Shown here: positions 15,367-25,431 of the stretch, one piece after another
Layout of the letters: each line of letters opens with the position of its first letter
Position numbering within the stretch: the stretch's first letter is position 1
Assembly: GCF_041927875.1 (NCBI RefSeq)
Contig: NZ_JBHFHN010000003.1
Strand: one strand, 5' to 3'
Source of the DNA: Paracoccus sp041927875
GTDB taxonomy: Bacteria; Pseudomonadota; Alphaproteobacteria; Rhodobacterales; Rhodobacteraceae
Length of the DNA: 64,000 bases
Made by a program: the position numbers and the translations under genes
Notes under the pieces: generated by a model
The model's input: the letters and a program-made list of their open reading frames with translations, nothing else
Databases searched by the model: none
Told to the model about the DNA's origin: nothing

Positions 15367-16270
15367 GGTTGAATCGTTGGTTGCGCTTGAGGGTAGCGAA
15401 GCCGGGCACCGTCTGGCACTGATTCTTGCGCTGTCGGCGGCGGTTCTGCACGCGCTGTTCGGGGCACTGCAAAAGGGTCGTCACGATCCCTGGCTGTCAC
15501 GCGGCGCCATCGACATTGCCGCCGGGCTGATGGCCGCGCCCGTTGCGCTGTTCGTCGTGCCCTGGCCCGAGCCGCATATGTGGCCGATCTTCGCGGGCGT
15601 TTTCCTGATCCATGCCGGCTACAAGATGGCGCAGGCCGCGACCTATGCACGCGGGGCTTATACCGTGGTCTACCCGGTGGTGCGCGGCACTGCGCCGCTG
15701 GTGGTCGTCATCGCCTCGGGCCTGGTCTTTGGTGAGCGTTACAACGCCGGGCAATGGCTGGGCATCGCCATCCTCGTCAGCGGTATCTTTGGGCTGGCCG
15801 CCTATAACCTGCGCCATGTCACCATCGACCGCGACCGGCTGGTGCCCGCGCTTGGCCTTGCGGTGCTGACCGGCGGGTTCGTCGCCCTATATACCACCTA
15901 TGACGCCTATGGCATCCGCGCCACCGCCAACCCCTTTACCTTCATCGCCTGGTTCTTCTTCATCGACAGCTTCTTCATGCCGCTGATCGTGGGCCGTCGC
16001 TGGACACGGCTACCGGCATCCGAACTGGTGCCGCTGATCCGGCTGGGGGTGATGGGGGCGCTTGTCGCCTTCGCCTCGTTCGGGTCGATCATGCTGGCCA
16101 CGCGGCTGTCGGATGTCGGCCAAGCGGCGGTGCTGCGCGAGACCTCGGCCGTGTTTGCCGCGCTGATCGGCTGGCTGGTGCTGGGCGAAAAGGTCGGGCC
16201 GCGCCGCACGGCGCTGATGGCGATGATCGCCGGCGGCGCAATCCTGGTAGAGATCGCCCGCGCCGGGTGA
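15365..16270 (+). CDS. EamA/DMT family transporter
   Basis: 301 residues with about ten hydrophobic helices in two EamA-like repeats, the drug/metabolite exporter fold. The second half contains the LRETSAVFAALIGWLVLGEKV block typical of the family. Substrate cannot be told. The ATG at 15365 is preceded by a G-rich stretch and overlaps the divergent MgtC-like start, so one of the two start calls must shift. It is followed after 33 bases by yciB, possibly in one unit. Confidence 0.85.
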   Translation: MVESLVALEGSEAGHRLALILALSAAVLHALFGALQKGRHDPWLSRGAIDIAAGLMAAPVALFVVPWPEPHMWPIFAGVFLIHAGYKMAQAATYARGAYTVVYPVVRGTAPLVVVIASGLVFGERYNAGQWLGIAILVSGIFGLAAYNLRHVTIDRDRLVPALGLAVLTGGFVALYTTYDAYGIRATANPFTFIAWFFFIDSFFMPLIVGRRWTRLPASELVPLIRLGVMGALVAFASFGSIMLATRLSDVGQAAVLRETSAVFAALIGWLVLGEKVGPRRTALMAMIAGGAILVEIARAG

Positions 16271-16303
16271 TAGACAGGCGCCACCACAGGACAAGGGGCA
16301 AGA

Positions 16304-16906
16304 ATGACACCGCGACCGATCCACCCGCTGATGAAAACCGTGCTGGAGTTCGGCCCGCTGCTGGTGTTCTTCGTGCTGTTCCTGCTGTGGCGCGATACCA
16401 GTTTCACCGTGGCCGGGCGCAGCTACGGCGGCTTCATCGCCGCCACCGCCGTGTTCGTGCCGGTGCTGGCCCTGGCCACGCTGCTGCAATGGCGGATCAC
16501 CGGCCATCTGTCGGCCATGCAGATCGCCACCCTGGTGCTGGTCGTGGTGTTCGGCGGCCTGTCGGTCTGGCTGAACGACCCGCGCTTTTTCAAGCTGAAG
16601 CCCACGCTGATCTATCTGCTGTTCGCCGCCATCCTGGGCTTTGGCCTCATGCGCGGCAAGGCGTGGCTGGCCCTCGTCATGTCCGAGGCGCTGCCGATGC
16701 GCGAACCCGGCTGGACGATCCTGACGCGGCGGATGATCGGCCTGTTCCTGGGCCTGGCCGTCGCGAATGAGGTGATCTGGCGCAGCCAGTCCGACACCTT
16801 CTGGGTCAATTTCAAGACCTTCGGGCTGCCTGCGATCATGTTCATCTTCCTGCTGTTGCAGGCCCGCCTGTTCTCGACCTATGGCATTGAAAAGCCCAAG
16901 GAATAA
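16304..16906 (+). CDS. yciB: inner membrane septation protein YciB (IspZ family)
   Basis: 200 residues with five to six membrane helices. Family blocks are KTVLEFGPLLVFF near the N-terminus, NDPRFFKLKPT, ILGFGLMRGK, and NEVIWRSQSDTFWVNFK. YciB acts in cell envelope integrity and septation in enterobacteria; the older IspZ name is historical. The stop TAA is directly followed by the metZ ATG, so the two are likely co-transcribed. Confidence 0.92.
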   Translation: MTPRPIHPLMKTVLEFGPLLVFFVLFLLWRDTSFTVAGRSYGGFIAATAVFVPVLALATLLQWRITGHLSAMQIATLVLVVVFGGLSVWLNDPRFFKLKPTLIYLLFAAILGFGLMRGKAWLALVMSEALPMREPGWTILTRRMIGLFLGLAVANEVIWRSQSDTFWVNFKTFGLPAIMFIFLLLQARLFSTYGIEKPKE

Positions 16907-18088
16907 ATGATGTCCGATCATCACACCCGCACCCGTCTGGTGCATCACGGCATTCGTCGCAGCCAGTATGGCGAAATGGCCGAGGCGCTGTTCATGACGC
17001 AGGGCTTTGCCTATGACAGCGCCGAACAGGCCGAGGCGCGGTTCATCAAGTCCGGCGATGACGAGTTCATCTATGCCCGCTACGGCAACCCCACCTCGCG
17101 CATGTTCGAGGATCGGATCGCCGCGATCGAGGGCACCGAGGATGCCTTTGCCACCGCCAGCGGCATGGCCGCCGTCAATGGCGCGCTGACCGCGATCCTG
17201 AAGGCGGGCGATCACGTCGTCGCGGCGCGGGCCCTGTTCGGGTCGTGCCTTTATGTGCTAGAGGTTCTGGGCCGGTTCGGCGTCGATGTGACGCTGGTCG
17301 ATGGCCGCGATCTGGACCAATGGCAGGCCGCCATGCGCCCCGGCCAGACCCGCGCGGTGTTCTTTGAAAGCATGTCGAACCCCACGCTTGAGGTGATCGA
17401 CATCGCCGCCGTATCGCGCATCGCCCATGACGCGGGCGCCATCGTCATCGTCGACAATGTGTTCAGCACGCCGATCTTTTCGCGCGCGGTCGACCTGGGG
17501 GCCGATGTCGTCGTCTATTCCACGACCAAGCATATCGACGGCGGCGGGCGCTGTCTGGGCGGCGTCGTCTGCGGGCGGCGCGACTACATCCGTGGCCCGC
17601 TTGAGGCTTACCTCAAACATACCGGCGGCGCGATCAGCCCGTTCAATGCCTGGGTGATGCTGAACGGCATGACCACGCTGGACCTGCGGGTGCGCGCCCA
17701 GGCCGAGAACGCCAAGGCCCTGTCCGAGGCGCTGATCGGCGATGCCCGTCTGGCGCAGGTGATCTATCCCGGCCATGCCAGCCACCCCGATCACGCCCTG
17801 GCCATGGCGCAGATGGGCAGCGGCGGCACCATGTTGTCGATCGACCTGAAGGGCGGGCAAGAAGCCGCCTTCCGCTTCCTGAATGCGCTGAAGATCGTCA
17901 CCATTTCGAACAATCTGGGTGATGCCAAGACCATCGCCACCCATCCGGCGACCACCACCCATCAGCGTCTGCCGTCCGAGCAAAAGGCCGAACTGGGGAT
18001 CACTCCCGGCCTGGTGCGGCTGTCGGCGGGGATCGAGGATGCGCGCGATCTGATCGCCGATCTGCGCGGCGCGCTGGACGCGATCTGA
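16907..18088 (+). CDS. metZ: O-succinylhomoserine sulfhydrylase MetZ
   Basis: PLP enzyme of the Cys/Met metabolism family that makes homocysteine from O-succinylhomoserine and sulfide. 393 residues. Visible are the YARYGNPT block, SGMAAVNGAL, DNVFSTPIF, and the PLP lysine in YSTTKHIDGGGR followed by LGGVVCG; near the C-terminus are TISNNLGDAKTIATHPATTTH and LVRLSAGIED. Two in-frame ATGs (16907, 16910) follow the yciB stop; AAGGA upstream fits either. Confidence 0.95.
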   Translation: MMSDHHTRTRLVHHGIRRSQYGEMAEALFMTQGFAYDSAEQAEARFIKSGDDEFIYARYGNPTSRMFEDRIAAIEGTEDAFATASGMAAVNGALTAILKAGDHVVAARALFGSCLYVLEVLGRFGVDVTLVDGRDLDQWQAAMRPGQTRAVFFESMSNPTLEVIDIAAVSRIAHDAGAIVIVDNVFSTPIFSRAVDLGADVVVYSTTKHIDGGGRCLGGVVCGRRDYIRGPLEAYLKHTGGAISPFNAWVMLNGMTTLDLRVRAQAENAKALSEALIGDARLAQVIYPGHASHPDHALAMAQMGSGGTMLSIDLKGGQEAAFRFLNALKIVTISNNLGDAKTIATHPATTTHQRLPSEQKAELGITPGLVRLSAGIEDARDLIADLRGALDAI

Positions 18089-18102
18089 CGGGCGGCGCGG
18101 TC

Positions 18103-18408
18103 ATGGCGGATGATCCTGACCGCGCCCCGATCTGCCCCAACCCGATCTGCCCCTTATGCGACCGCCCGATCCCGGCGGGTGTGCCGCAAAGCCGCCACCA
18201 CCTGATCCCACGGCTGAAGGGCGGCAAGAATGGGCCCGTCGTGCTGTTGCACGCTGTCTGCCACCTGACCATCCACAAGACCCTGACCGAGGCGCAATTG
18301 GCGCGCGATTACGCCACGATGCCCGCGCTGCGCGCCCATCCCGAGATTGCCCGCTTCGTCACATGGGTCGCGCGGCGTCCGCCCGGCTGGCGCGGCCGGG
18401 TGCGTTAG
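18103..18408 (+). CDS. small HNH endonuclease-fold protein
   Basis: 101 residues. An N-terminal CPLC pair, then SRHHLIPRLKGGK and LHAVCHLTIHK give an HNH-like zinc/metal site (HH...N-less...H), as in small stand-alone HNH proteins. The role is unknown; such proteins are common in alphaproteobacterial chromosomes without known targets. It lies 14 bases after metZ, and its last four bases overlap the convergent uvrD. Confidence 0.7.
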   Translation: MADDPDRAPICPNPICPLCDRPIPAGVPQSRHHLIPRLKGGKNGPVVLLHAVCHLTIHKTLTEAQLARDYATMPALRAHPEIARFVTWVARRPPGWRGRVR

Positions 18409-20789
18409 AACGGTACGTCGCCCGCCACATCCGCCGCCACCAGAAACGCCTGTTTCAAGTGCTTCGACCCGGCCTTGTCGAAATCGACCGTGGCTGTGTC
18501 GCCCTCGGCATCGGCGATGGTGCCATAGCCGAACTTCTGGTGAAACACTCGGTCGCCAGGGCTGAACAGGCGCGTGGCCTTGCCCTCCAGCGTGATCGGC
18601 TTGGCGGCCCGCGCCGCGCGATCGGCACCCCGTTCCTGCATCCGCCGCCAGCCGGGCGAGGCATAGACATCCGCCTTGGCCGCGCGGTCATGCAGGCTGT
18701 CGGCAACGGCATTGTCCACAGCCCGCGCCATCGCCATCCCCGCCGCGCCATAGCCGCCGCCGTAAAGGCCGGGCGGGGTCAGCACCTCGACATGCGCCTC
18801 GGGCAGTTCGTCGATAAAGCGCGAGGGCAGCGCCGATTGCCATTGCCCATAAACGCGCCGGTTCCCCGCGAAGCTGATCGTCGCCAGCTTTTCAGCGCGG
18901 GTGATGCCGACATAGGCCAGCCGCCGCTCCTCCTCGAGGCCCTTTTGGCCGGTCTCATCCATCGATCTTTGACTGGGGAACAGGCCGTCCTCCCACCCCG
19001 GCAGAAAGACCACCGGAAACTCAAGCCCCTTGGCGGCGTGCAGGGTCATGATGCTGACCTTTTCGGACGCATCCTCGCTGTCATTGTCCATGATCAGCGC
19101 GATATGTTCCAGAAAGCCCTGAAGATTGGTAAAGGCCTCCAAGGCCTTGACCAGTTCCTTCAGGTTTTCCAGCCGCCCCGGCGCCTCGGGCGTCTTGTCG
19201 GCCTGCCAGAAGGCCGTATAGCCGCTTTCATCAAGGATGCGTTCGGCCAGTTCGATATGGCTTGCCCCCTCATCCAGCGTGGCGGCGTGCCAGCGGCCCA
19301 AGGCCTCGACCAGTTCGCGCAGCGCCGCCCCGCCCTTGCCGCTGATCGCGCCCTCGGCCACCGCGTCGCGCGCGGCCATCACCAGGGGGATCGCGCGGTC
19401 GCGGGCGATGCGCTGGATCGTCTGCTGTGCCTTGTCGCCCAGGCCACGTTTCGGCGTATTGACGATGCGTTCAAAGGCCAGATCATCGGCGGGGCTGACG
19501 GCCAAGCGGAAATAGGCCATGGCGTCGCGGATCTCCAGGCGTTCATAAAACCGGGGGCCGCCGATGACGCGGTAGGGCAGACCGATGGTCAGAAACCGGT
19601 CCTCGAAGGCGCGCATCTGGTGGCTGGCACGCACCAGGATGGCCTGACCGTTCAGCCCGATCCGGCCGATGGGGCGCAGACCGCTGGCGAAAGCCTCGAT
19701 CTCCTCCCCGATCCAGCGGGCTTCGGTATCGCCATCCCAGTGACCGATCAGGCGAACCTTTTCGCCGCCCTTTTCCTCGGTCCACAGCGTCTTGCCCAGC
19801 CGCCCCTGATTGGCCGCGATCAGCCCCGAGGCCGCCGCCAGAATATGTTCGGTCGACCGGTAGTTCTGTTCCAGCCGGATCACCGTCGCGCCGGGAAAAT
19901 CCTTTTCAAACCGCAGGATATTGCCGACCTCGGCACCGCGCCAACCATAGATCGACTGGTCGTCATCGCCCACGCAGCAAATATTGTGATGGCCCTGCGC
20001 GATCAGCCGCAGCCAAAGATATTGGGCCACGTTGGTATCCTGATACTCATCGACCAGAATGTATTTCAGCCAGGATTGATAGCGGTGCAGCACATCGGGG
20101 TGGCGCTGAAAGATCGTCACCACATGCAGCAGAAGGTCGCCAAAATCGACGGCGTTCAGCGTCAGCAGCCGGTCCTGATAGGCGGCGTAAAGCTCGGTTC
20201 CCATGTGGTTGAAGGCCGCTGCCTCGACCGAGGGCACCCGGTCCGGGGTCAGCGCGCGGTTCTTCCAGCCGTCGATCAGCCCCGCCAGCAGCCGCGCGGG
20301 CCAACGCTTTTCGTCGATATTGGCCGCCGTGATCAACTGCTTCAGCAGCCGGATCTGATCATCGGTGTCCAGAATGGTGAAGTTCGGCTTCAGCGTCACG
20401 CGGTCATTGCCGATCAGCTCGGCATGGCGGCGCAGCAGGCGGGCGCTGATCGAATGGAAGGTGCCCAGCCAGGGCATCCCCTCGACCGTGCCGCCGACCA
20501 GACGGCCGACACGATCCTTCATTTCGCGCGCGGCCTTGTTGGTAAAGGTCACCGCCAGAATCTCATTCGGGCGGGCCTTGCCCAGCGTCAAGAGATGCGC
20601 GATCCGCGTGGTCAGCGCGCGGGTCTTGCCGGTGCCCGCCCCGGCCAGCATCAGCACCGGCCCATCCAGCGTCTGCACGGCGGCGGCCTGCGCGGGGTTC
20701 AGCCCCTCCAAATAGGGGGCGGGCCGGGCGGCCATGGCCTGCTGCGACAGCGGCGCGCGGGCGGGGGGGTGATCGTCGAAACCGTTCAT
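18405..20789 (-). CDS. uvrD: ATP-dependent DNA helicase UvrD/PcrA
   Basis: 3'-5' superfamily 1 helicase for nucleotide excision and mismatch repair. 794 residues. Motifs in order: AGAGTGKT (Walker A), TFTNKAAREM (Ia), VDEYQDTN (II), GDDDQSIYGWRGA (III), EQNYRST (IV), IMTLHAAKGLEF (V), and VGITRAE (VI). The C-terminus has the Tudor-like segment GDRVFHQKFGYGTI that contacts RNA polymerase in PcrA/UvrD. It is longer at the N-terminus by about 25 residues than the core. Confidence 0.96.
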   Translation of the reverse strand: MNGFDDHPPARAPLSQQAMAARPAPYLEGLNPAQAAAVQTLDGPVLMLAGAGTGKTRALTTRIAHLLTLGKARPNEILAVTFTNKAAREMKDRVGRLVGGTVEGMPWLGTFHSISARLLRRHAELIGNDRVTLKPNFTILDTDDQIRLLKQLITAANIDEKRWPARLLAGLIDGWKNRALTPDRVPSVEAAAFNHMGTELYAAYQDRLLTLNAVDFGDLLLHVVTIFQRHPDVLHRYQSWLKYILVDEYQDTNVAQYLWLRLIAQGHHNICCVGDDDQSIYGWRGAEVGNILRFEKDFPGATVIRLEQNYRSTEHILAAASGLIAANQGRLGKTLWTEEKGGEKVRLIGHWDGDTEARWIGEEIEAFASGLRPIGRIGLNGQAILVRASHQMRAFEDRFLTIGLPYRVIGGPRFYERLEIRDAMAYFRLAVSPADDLAFERIVNTPKRGLGDKAQQTIQRIARDRAIPLVMAARDAVAEGAISGKGGAALRELVEALGRWHAATLDEGASHIELAERILDESGYTAFWQADKTPEAPGRLENLKELVKALEAFTNLQGFLEHIALIMDNDSEDASEKVSIMTLHAAKGLEFPVVFLPGWEDGLFPSQRSMDETGQKGLEEERRLAYVGITRAEKLATISFAGNRRVYGQWQSALPSRFIDELPEAHVEVLTPPGLYGGGYGAAGMAMARAVDNAVADSLHDRAAKADVYASPGWRRMQERGADRAARAAKPITLEGKATRLFSPGDRVFHQKFGYGTIADAEGDTATVDFDKAGSKHLKQAFLVAADVAGDVPF

Positions 20790-20843
20790 CCGCGCATCAT
20801 AGCCGCGCAGGCACGGGCCGCCAAGTTCTGTTCCGCAATCGTT

Positions 20844-21380
20844 CTAACGATAAAGCGTGACGCCCGCACCCGTCCAGGTGCCATCCGTGGCGCGGCTCAG
20901 TGTGGCGATTTCGTTGTTCGCGGCGTCGTTCAACACGATCTTGTCGCCGCGCAACACCCAGCCATTCGCCCAGACCATCGGCGCGCCGAAACAGCCCGTC
21001 TGCGACAGATCGCGGCGGCCAAAGCGATCCTGCGTCGACAGATCGACGGTGCAGACGCGCCCGTCAGCCTCGCGCACGTTCCAGCGCCCGGCGGTGCCAC
21101 GCAGGCTGGGCGCGGCTGGCTGCGCCAGCAGGCCCCCGATCAGCCCCGCAACCAGCGCATCGCTGCGGATGCCCACCCCGGCCGAGGCCCCGCTGTGGCG
21201 GCTGGTCGTCACCGTGGTGGTGACATTCGGCGCGGTGGTGACGGTGGTGGTGACATTGCCATGGCTGCTTTCGACACCGGCGATCGGGGTCACGCCGCGC
21301 GGGCCAAGCTCAACCCCCGCCTGGGGGACGCAGGCGGCGATCATCGTCACGGCGGTCAGCGGCAACATAAGGCGGATCAT
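20844..21380 (-). CDS. lipoprotein with AprI/Inh-type domain
   Basis: 178 residues from ATG at 21380, with GAGG six bases upstream. The signal peptide ends in a lipobox, MIAAC. After a Thr/Val-rich linker, the C-terminal half (about 95-178) has GRWNVREADGRVCTVDL, a second Cys in QTGCFGAP, and WVLRGDKIVLND, the layout of Inh (metalloprotease inhibitor) beta-barrels. Whether it inhibits a protease here is unknown, and no protease gene is nearby. Probably in the periplasm, membrane-anchored. Confidence 0.75.
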   Translation of the reverse strand: MIRLMLPLTAVTMIAACVPQAGVELGPRGVTPIAGVESSHGNVTTTVTTAPNVTTTVTTSRHSGASAGVGIRSDALVAGLIGGLLAQPAAPSLRGTAGRWNVREADGRVCTVDLSTQDRFGRRDLSQTGCFGAPMVWANGWVLRGDKIVLNDAANNEIATLSRATDGTWTGAGVTLYR

Positions 21381-21472
21381 CGGAACCTCATCAGATGGAA
21401 AGAGGCGCTTGAACACCCGCTTGCGCGCCACGGCAAGGTGGCAGGCCGTCACGCCCCATCACCTTGGCGCGA

Positions 21473-22549
<1,077 letters not shown>

Positions 22550-22654
22550 CGGCGCCCCCTGTTGTGGCACCTAGATGGTCAGACCCGCGGCCGGACGCAA
22601 GCCCCGGTTGGCACATGGCGACGCGCGAACGGCCGATTGCGACGGCTGAACCGT

Positions 22655-23500
22655 TCAGCGCCCCTGCTGCCTGCGCGCCATGAAGGCAAGCCGTTCAAAA
22701 AGCGCCACATCCTGTTCGTTCTTCAACAGCGCGCCATGCAGGCGAGGCAGTAGGCTGGAGGGATCGCGCTTCAGATCCTCGGGCGACAGATCTTCGGCCA
22801 ACAGCAGCTTCAGCCAGTCCAGCATCTCGCTGGTTGACGGCTTCTTCTTCAGCCCCGGCACCTCGCGCAGTTCATAAAACGTCGCCAGTGCGGTTTCCAG
22901 CAGGCGCGGCTTGATCGCGGGGAAATGCACGCCGACGATGCGCTTCATCACCTCGGGTTCGGGGAAGCGGATGTAGTGGAAGAAACAGCGGCGCAGAAAG
23001 GCGTCGGGCAGTTCCTTTTCATTGTTGCTGGTGATGATGACCACCGGGCGATAGATGGCGCGGATGGTTTCGCCGGTCTCATAGACGTGGAACTCCATCC
23101 GGTCGAGTTCCTGCAACAGGTCGTTCGGGAACTCGATATCGGCCTTGTCGATCTCGTCGATCAGCAGGACGACCTTGGCCGGGGCTTCAAAAGCCTGCCA
23201 CAGCTTGCCCTTGCGGATGTAATTGGCGACGTCATGCACCCTTTCGTCGCCCAACTGGCTGTCGCGCAGCCGCGATACGGCGTCATATTCGTAAAGCCCC
23301 TGTTGCGCGCGGGTGGTGGATTTGACGTTCCATTCCACCATCGGCAGGCTCAGGCTGGCGGCCACCTGGCGCGCCAGTTCGGTCTTGCCGGTGCCCGGCT
23401 CGCCCTTGACCAGCAGCGGGCGTTCCAGCGTGATTGCGGCATTCACCGCCACCGCCAGATCATCCGGCGCGACATAGGTTTCGGTCGATTGAAAGCGCAT
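22655..23500 (-). CDS. MoxR-family AAA+ ATPase
   Basis: 281 residues, a single AAA+ module: Walker A GEPGTGKT, then VEWNVKSTTRAQQGLYEYDAVSRL, Walker B LLIDEIDKAD, and the sensor ITSNNEKELPDAFLRRC. MoxR proteins of this kind help insert metals or mature enzymes, normally with a VWA-domain (CoxE-like) partner. The strand continues into folE2 105 bases downstream, so no VWA partner follows directly. Function is therefore only a family-level call. Confidence 0.88.
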   Translation of the reverse strand: MRFQSTETYVAPDDLAVAVNAAITLERPLLVKGEPGTGKTELARQVAASLSLPMVEWNVKSTTRAQQGLYEYDAVSRLRDSQLGDERVHDVANYIRKGKLWQAFEAPAKVVLLIDEIDKADIEFPNDLLQELDRMEFHVYETGETIRAIYRPVVIITSNNEKELPDAFLRRCFFHYIRFPEPEVMKRIVGVHFPAIKPRLLETALATFYELREVPGLKKKPSTSEMLDWLKLLLAEDLSPEDLKRDPSSLLPRLHGALLKNEQDVALFERLAFMARRQQGR

Positions 23501-23700
23501 GTCGCCCCCCGTTGCTGCCCGCCCTGATTAGGCGGCCCCGTCCGACCATTCAACCCTTGCGCAATTCGGGCCTCAGGCAAATCGGGCCGCAGGCTAATCG
23601 GGGTGGTGACAACCCCCCTTTCATCCTTTAAGGGGACGCGCGAGGAGGCCGGATGATCGTCGTGACCCAACGTCATCCACCGGCGCGCAAAGGAGACAGG

Positions 23701-24123
23701 ATGAAACAGCAAACGTTTCTTCCCGACGATTATCGTCCGGCCGAGGACGAACCCTTCATGAATGACCGGCAGCTGGAATATTTCCGCCGCAAGTTGCAGG
23801 CATGGAAGGCCGAGCTGCTGGAACAATCCGCCGAAACGCTGGAAGGGTTGCAGGACAGCGCCCGCAATGTCCCCGACATTGCCGACCGCGCATCCGAGGA
23901 GACCGACCGCGCGCTGGAATTGCGCACCCGCGACCGTCAGCGCAAGCTGGTCGCCAAGATCGACTCGGCGCTGCGCCGGATCGACAATGGCGAATATGGT
24001 TACTGCGAGATGACGGGCGAGCCGATCAGCCTGAAACGGCTGGACGCCCGCCCGATCGCCACCATGACGCTTGAGGCGCAAGAGCGCCACGAACGCCGCG
24101 AGCGCGTCCACCGCGACGACTGA
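23701..24123 (+). CDS. dksA: RNA polymerase-binding transcription factor DksA (degenerate zinc site)
   Basis: Cofactor of ppGpp that enters the RNA polymerase secondary channel. 140 residues from ATG at 23701, preceded by AAAGGAGA. A coiled coil (about 25-95) carries the tip motif DxxDxA at 59-64 (DIADRA). The globular end keeps only one of the four zinc cysteines (Cys102; the others are Thr105, Thr123, Ala126). R. sphaeroides DksA is known to be active with a similar loss. Rel and omega are elsewhere in this window. Confidence 0.93.
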   Translation: MKQQTFLPDDYRPAEDEPFMNDRQLEYFRRKLQAWKAELLEQSAETLEGLQDSARNVPDIADRASEETDRALELRTRDRQRKLVAKIDSALRRIDNGEYGYCEMTGEPISLKRLDARPIATMTLEAQERHERRERVHRDD

Positions 24124-24136
24124 CCGAAGGTAAGCC

Positions 24137-24214
24137 ATGCGCCCGATCCCGAACCTGCCGACCCAAGGCTGCGCCGACTGGGACCGGGGTGCCATGAAGG
24201 GGGTGCGGGCATGA
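24137..24214 (+). CDS. possible 25-residue upstream ORF coupled to the FAD monooxygenase
   Basis: An ATG at 24137, with GAAGGTAAGCC before it, opens 25 codons (MRPIPNLPTQGCADWDRGAM...) and ends in TGA overlapping the next gene as ATGA (24211-24214). The overlap and the ribosome site suggest a leader or coupling peptide. The sequence has no recognisable domain, and chance cannot be excluded in a short space. Confidence 0.35.
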   Translation: MRPIPNLPTQGCADWDRGAMKGVRA

Positions 24215-25404
24215 CCGGCGCGCTGCGGGGTCGGCCCGTCACCATCATCGGCGGCGGCATCGGCGGGCTGACGGCGGCGCGCGCACTGGCATTGCGCGGC
24301 GCCCATGTCACGCTGATCGAACAGGCCGATGCCCTGCGCGAGGTCGGCGCCGGGTTGCAACTTTCGCCCAACGGCATTCGCGTTCTGAAAGCCCTTGGCC
24401 TTGATGAGGGGCTAGCCGCGATTGCCCCGCGCAGTCAGGCGATCGAGTTGCTGAACGGCGAAACCGGCGACCGGGTGGCGCGTCTGGACCTGCTGGCACA
24501 TCGCCCGGATGAGGCCTTTCGCGTCGCCTGGCGCCCGCGGCTGATCGACCTGCTGGCGCAGGGGGCGCGCGATGCCGGTGTTCAGGTGATCCTTGGGCAG
24601 CGATTGGATCACGCCGACTTCGGACCGGATGGCGTGACGCTGACCATGGCCGGCGGGGTGACGCATCACGCGCCCCTTGTGATCGGCGCGGACGGGCTGC
24701 ATTCGATCCTGCGCCCGCTGGCGGCGGGCAGCCCGCAGCCGCGTCCGTTCTTTACCGGTCAGGTCGCCTGGCGTGCGGTGATCCCGGCGGCGGCCAGCGA
24801 ACCTGTCGTCCCGCAGGTGTTCATGGGGCGCGGGCGGCATCTGGTCAGCTATCCGATGGGCCACGGCCTTCGCAACATCGTCGCGGTCGAGGAGCGCCGC
24901 GATTGGGTTGAGGAAAGCTGGAACCTGACCGACGACCCACTGACCCTGCGCGCCGCCTTCCGCGACTTTCGCGGCCCGGTGCCGGGATGGTTGGCGCAGG
25001 TCGACAGCTGCTATCTGTGGGGCCTGTTCCGCCACCCGGTCGCCGCCCGCTGGGGCCGGGTCGAGGGCGGCGGCGCGGTCGCGATCCTGGGCGATGCGGC
25101 CCATCCCACCCTGCCCTTTCTGGCGCAGGGCGCGGTCATGGCCATGGAAGATGCCTGGGTGCTGGCCTCGATGCTGGATCGCCATACCGACCCGGCCCAA
25201 GCGATCGAGGCCTATCAGATCGCCCGCCGCCACCGCTGCCAGGAGATCGTCGAGGCTGCCAACCGCAACGCCCGCAATTACCACCTGACCGGCCTGCCAC
25301 GGCTGGCGGGCCATGCCGGGCTGCGGCTGATCTCGGCGCTTGCACCGGGCAAACTGCTGGACCGCTTCGATTGGGTCTATGATTACGATCCGACCGCGAT
25401 CTGA
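24211..25404 (+). CDS. FAD-dependent aromatic-ring hydroxylase family monooxygenase
   Basis: 397 residues of the group A flavoprotein monooxygenase fold (salicylate hydroxylase/UbiH-like). GGGIGGLTAARAL binds FAD, a GADG-type block (VIGADGLHSILR) follows, and GDAAHPTLPFLAQGA completes the FAD site. The middle has LVSYPMGHG. Substrate is not evident: 3-hydroxybenzoate, salicylate or a similar ring acid are possibilities. The start overlaps a 25-codon ORF; no ring-cleavage genes are near. Confidence 0.85.
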   Translation: MTGALRGRPVTIIGGGIGGLTAARALALRGAHVTLIEQADALREVGAGLQLSPNGIRVLKALGLDEGLAAIAPRSQAIELLNGETGDRVARLDLLAHRPDEAFRVAWRPRLIDLLAQGARDAGVQVILGQRLDHADFGPDGVTLTMAGGVTHHAPLVIGADGLHSILRPLAAGSPQPRPFFTGQVAWRAVIPAAASEPVVPQVFMGRGRHLVSYPMGHGLRNIVAVEERRDWVEESWNLTDDPLTLRAAFRDFRGPVPGWLAQVDSCYLWGLFRHPVAARWGRVEGGGAVAILGDAAHPTLPFLAQGAVMAMEDAWVLASMLDRHTDPAQAIEAYQIARRHRCQEIVEAANRNARNYHLTGLPRLAGHAGLRLISALAPGKLLDRFDWVYDYDPTAI

Positions 25405-25431
25405 CTGCGGGGGAGAGGGGGCGCTGCCCCT

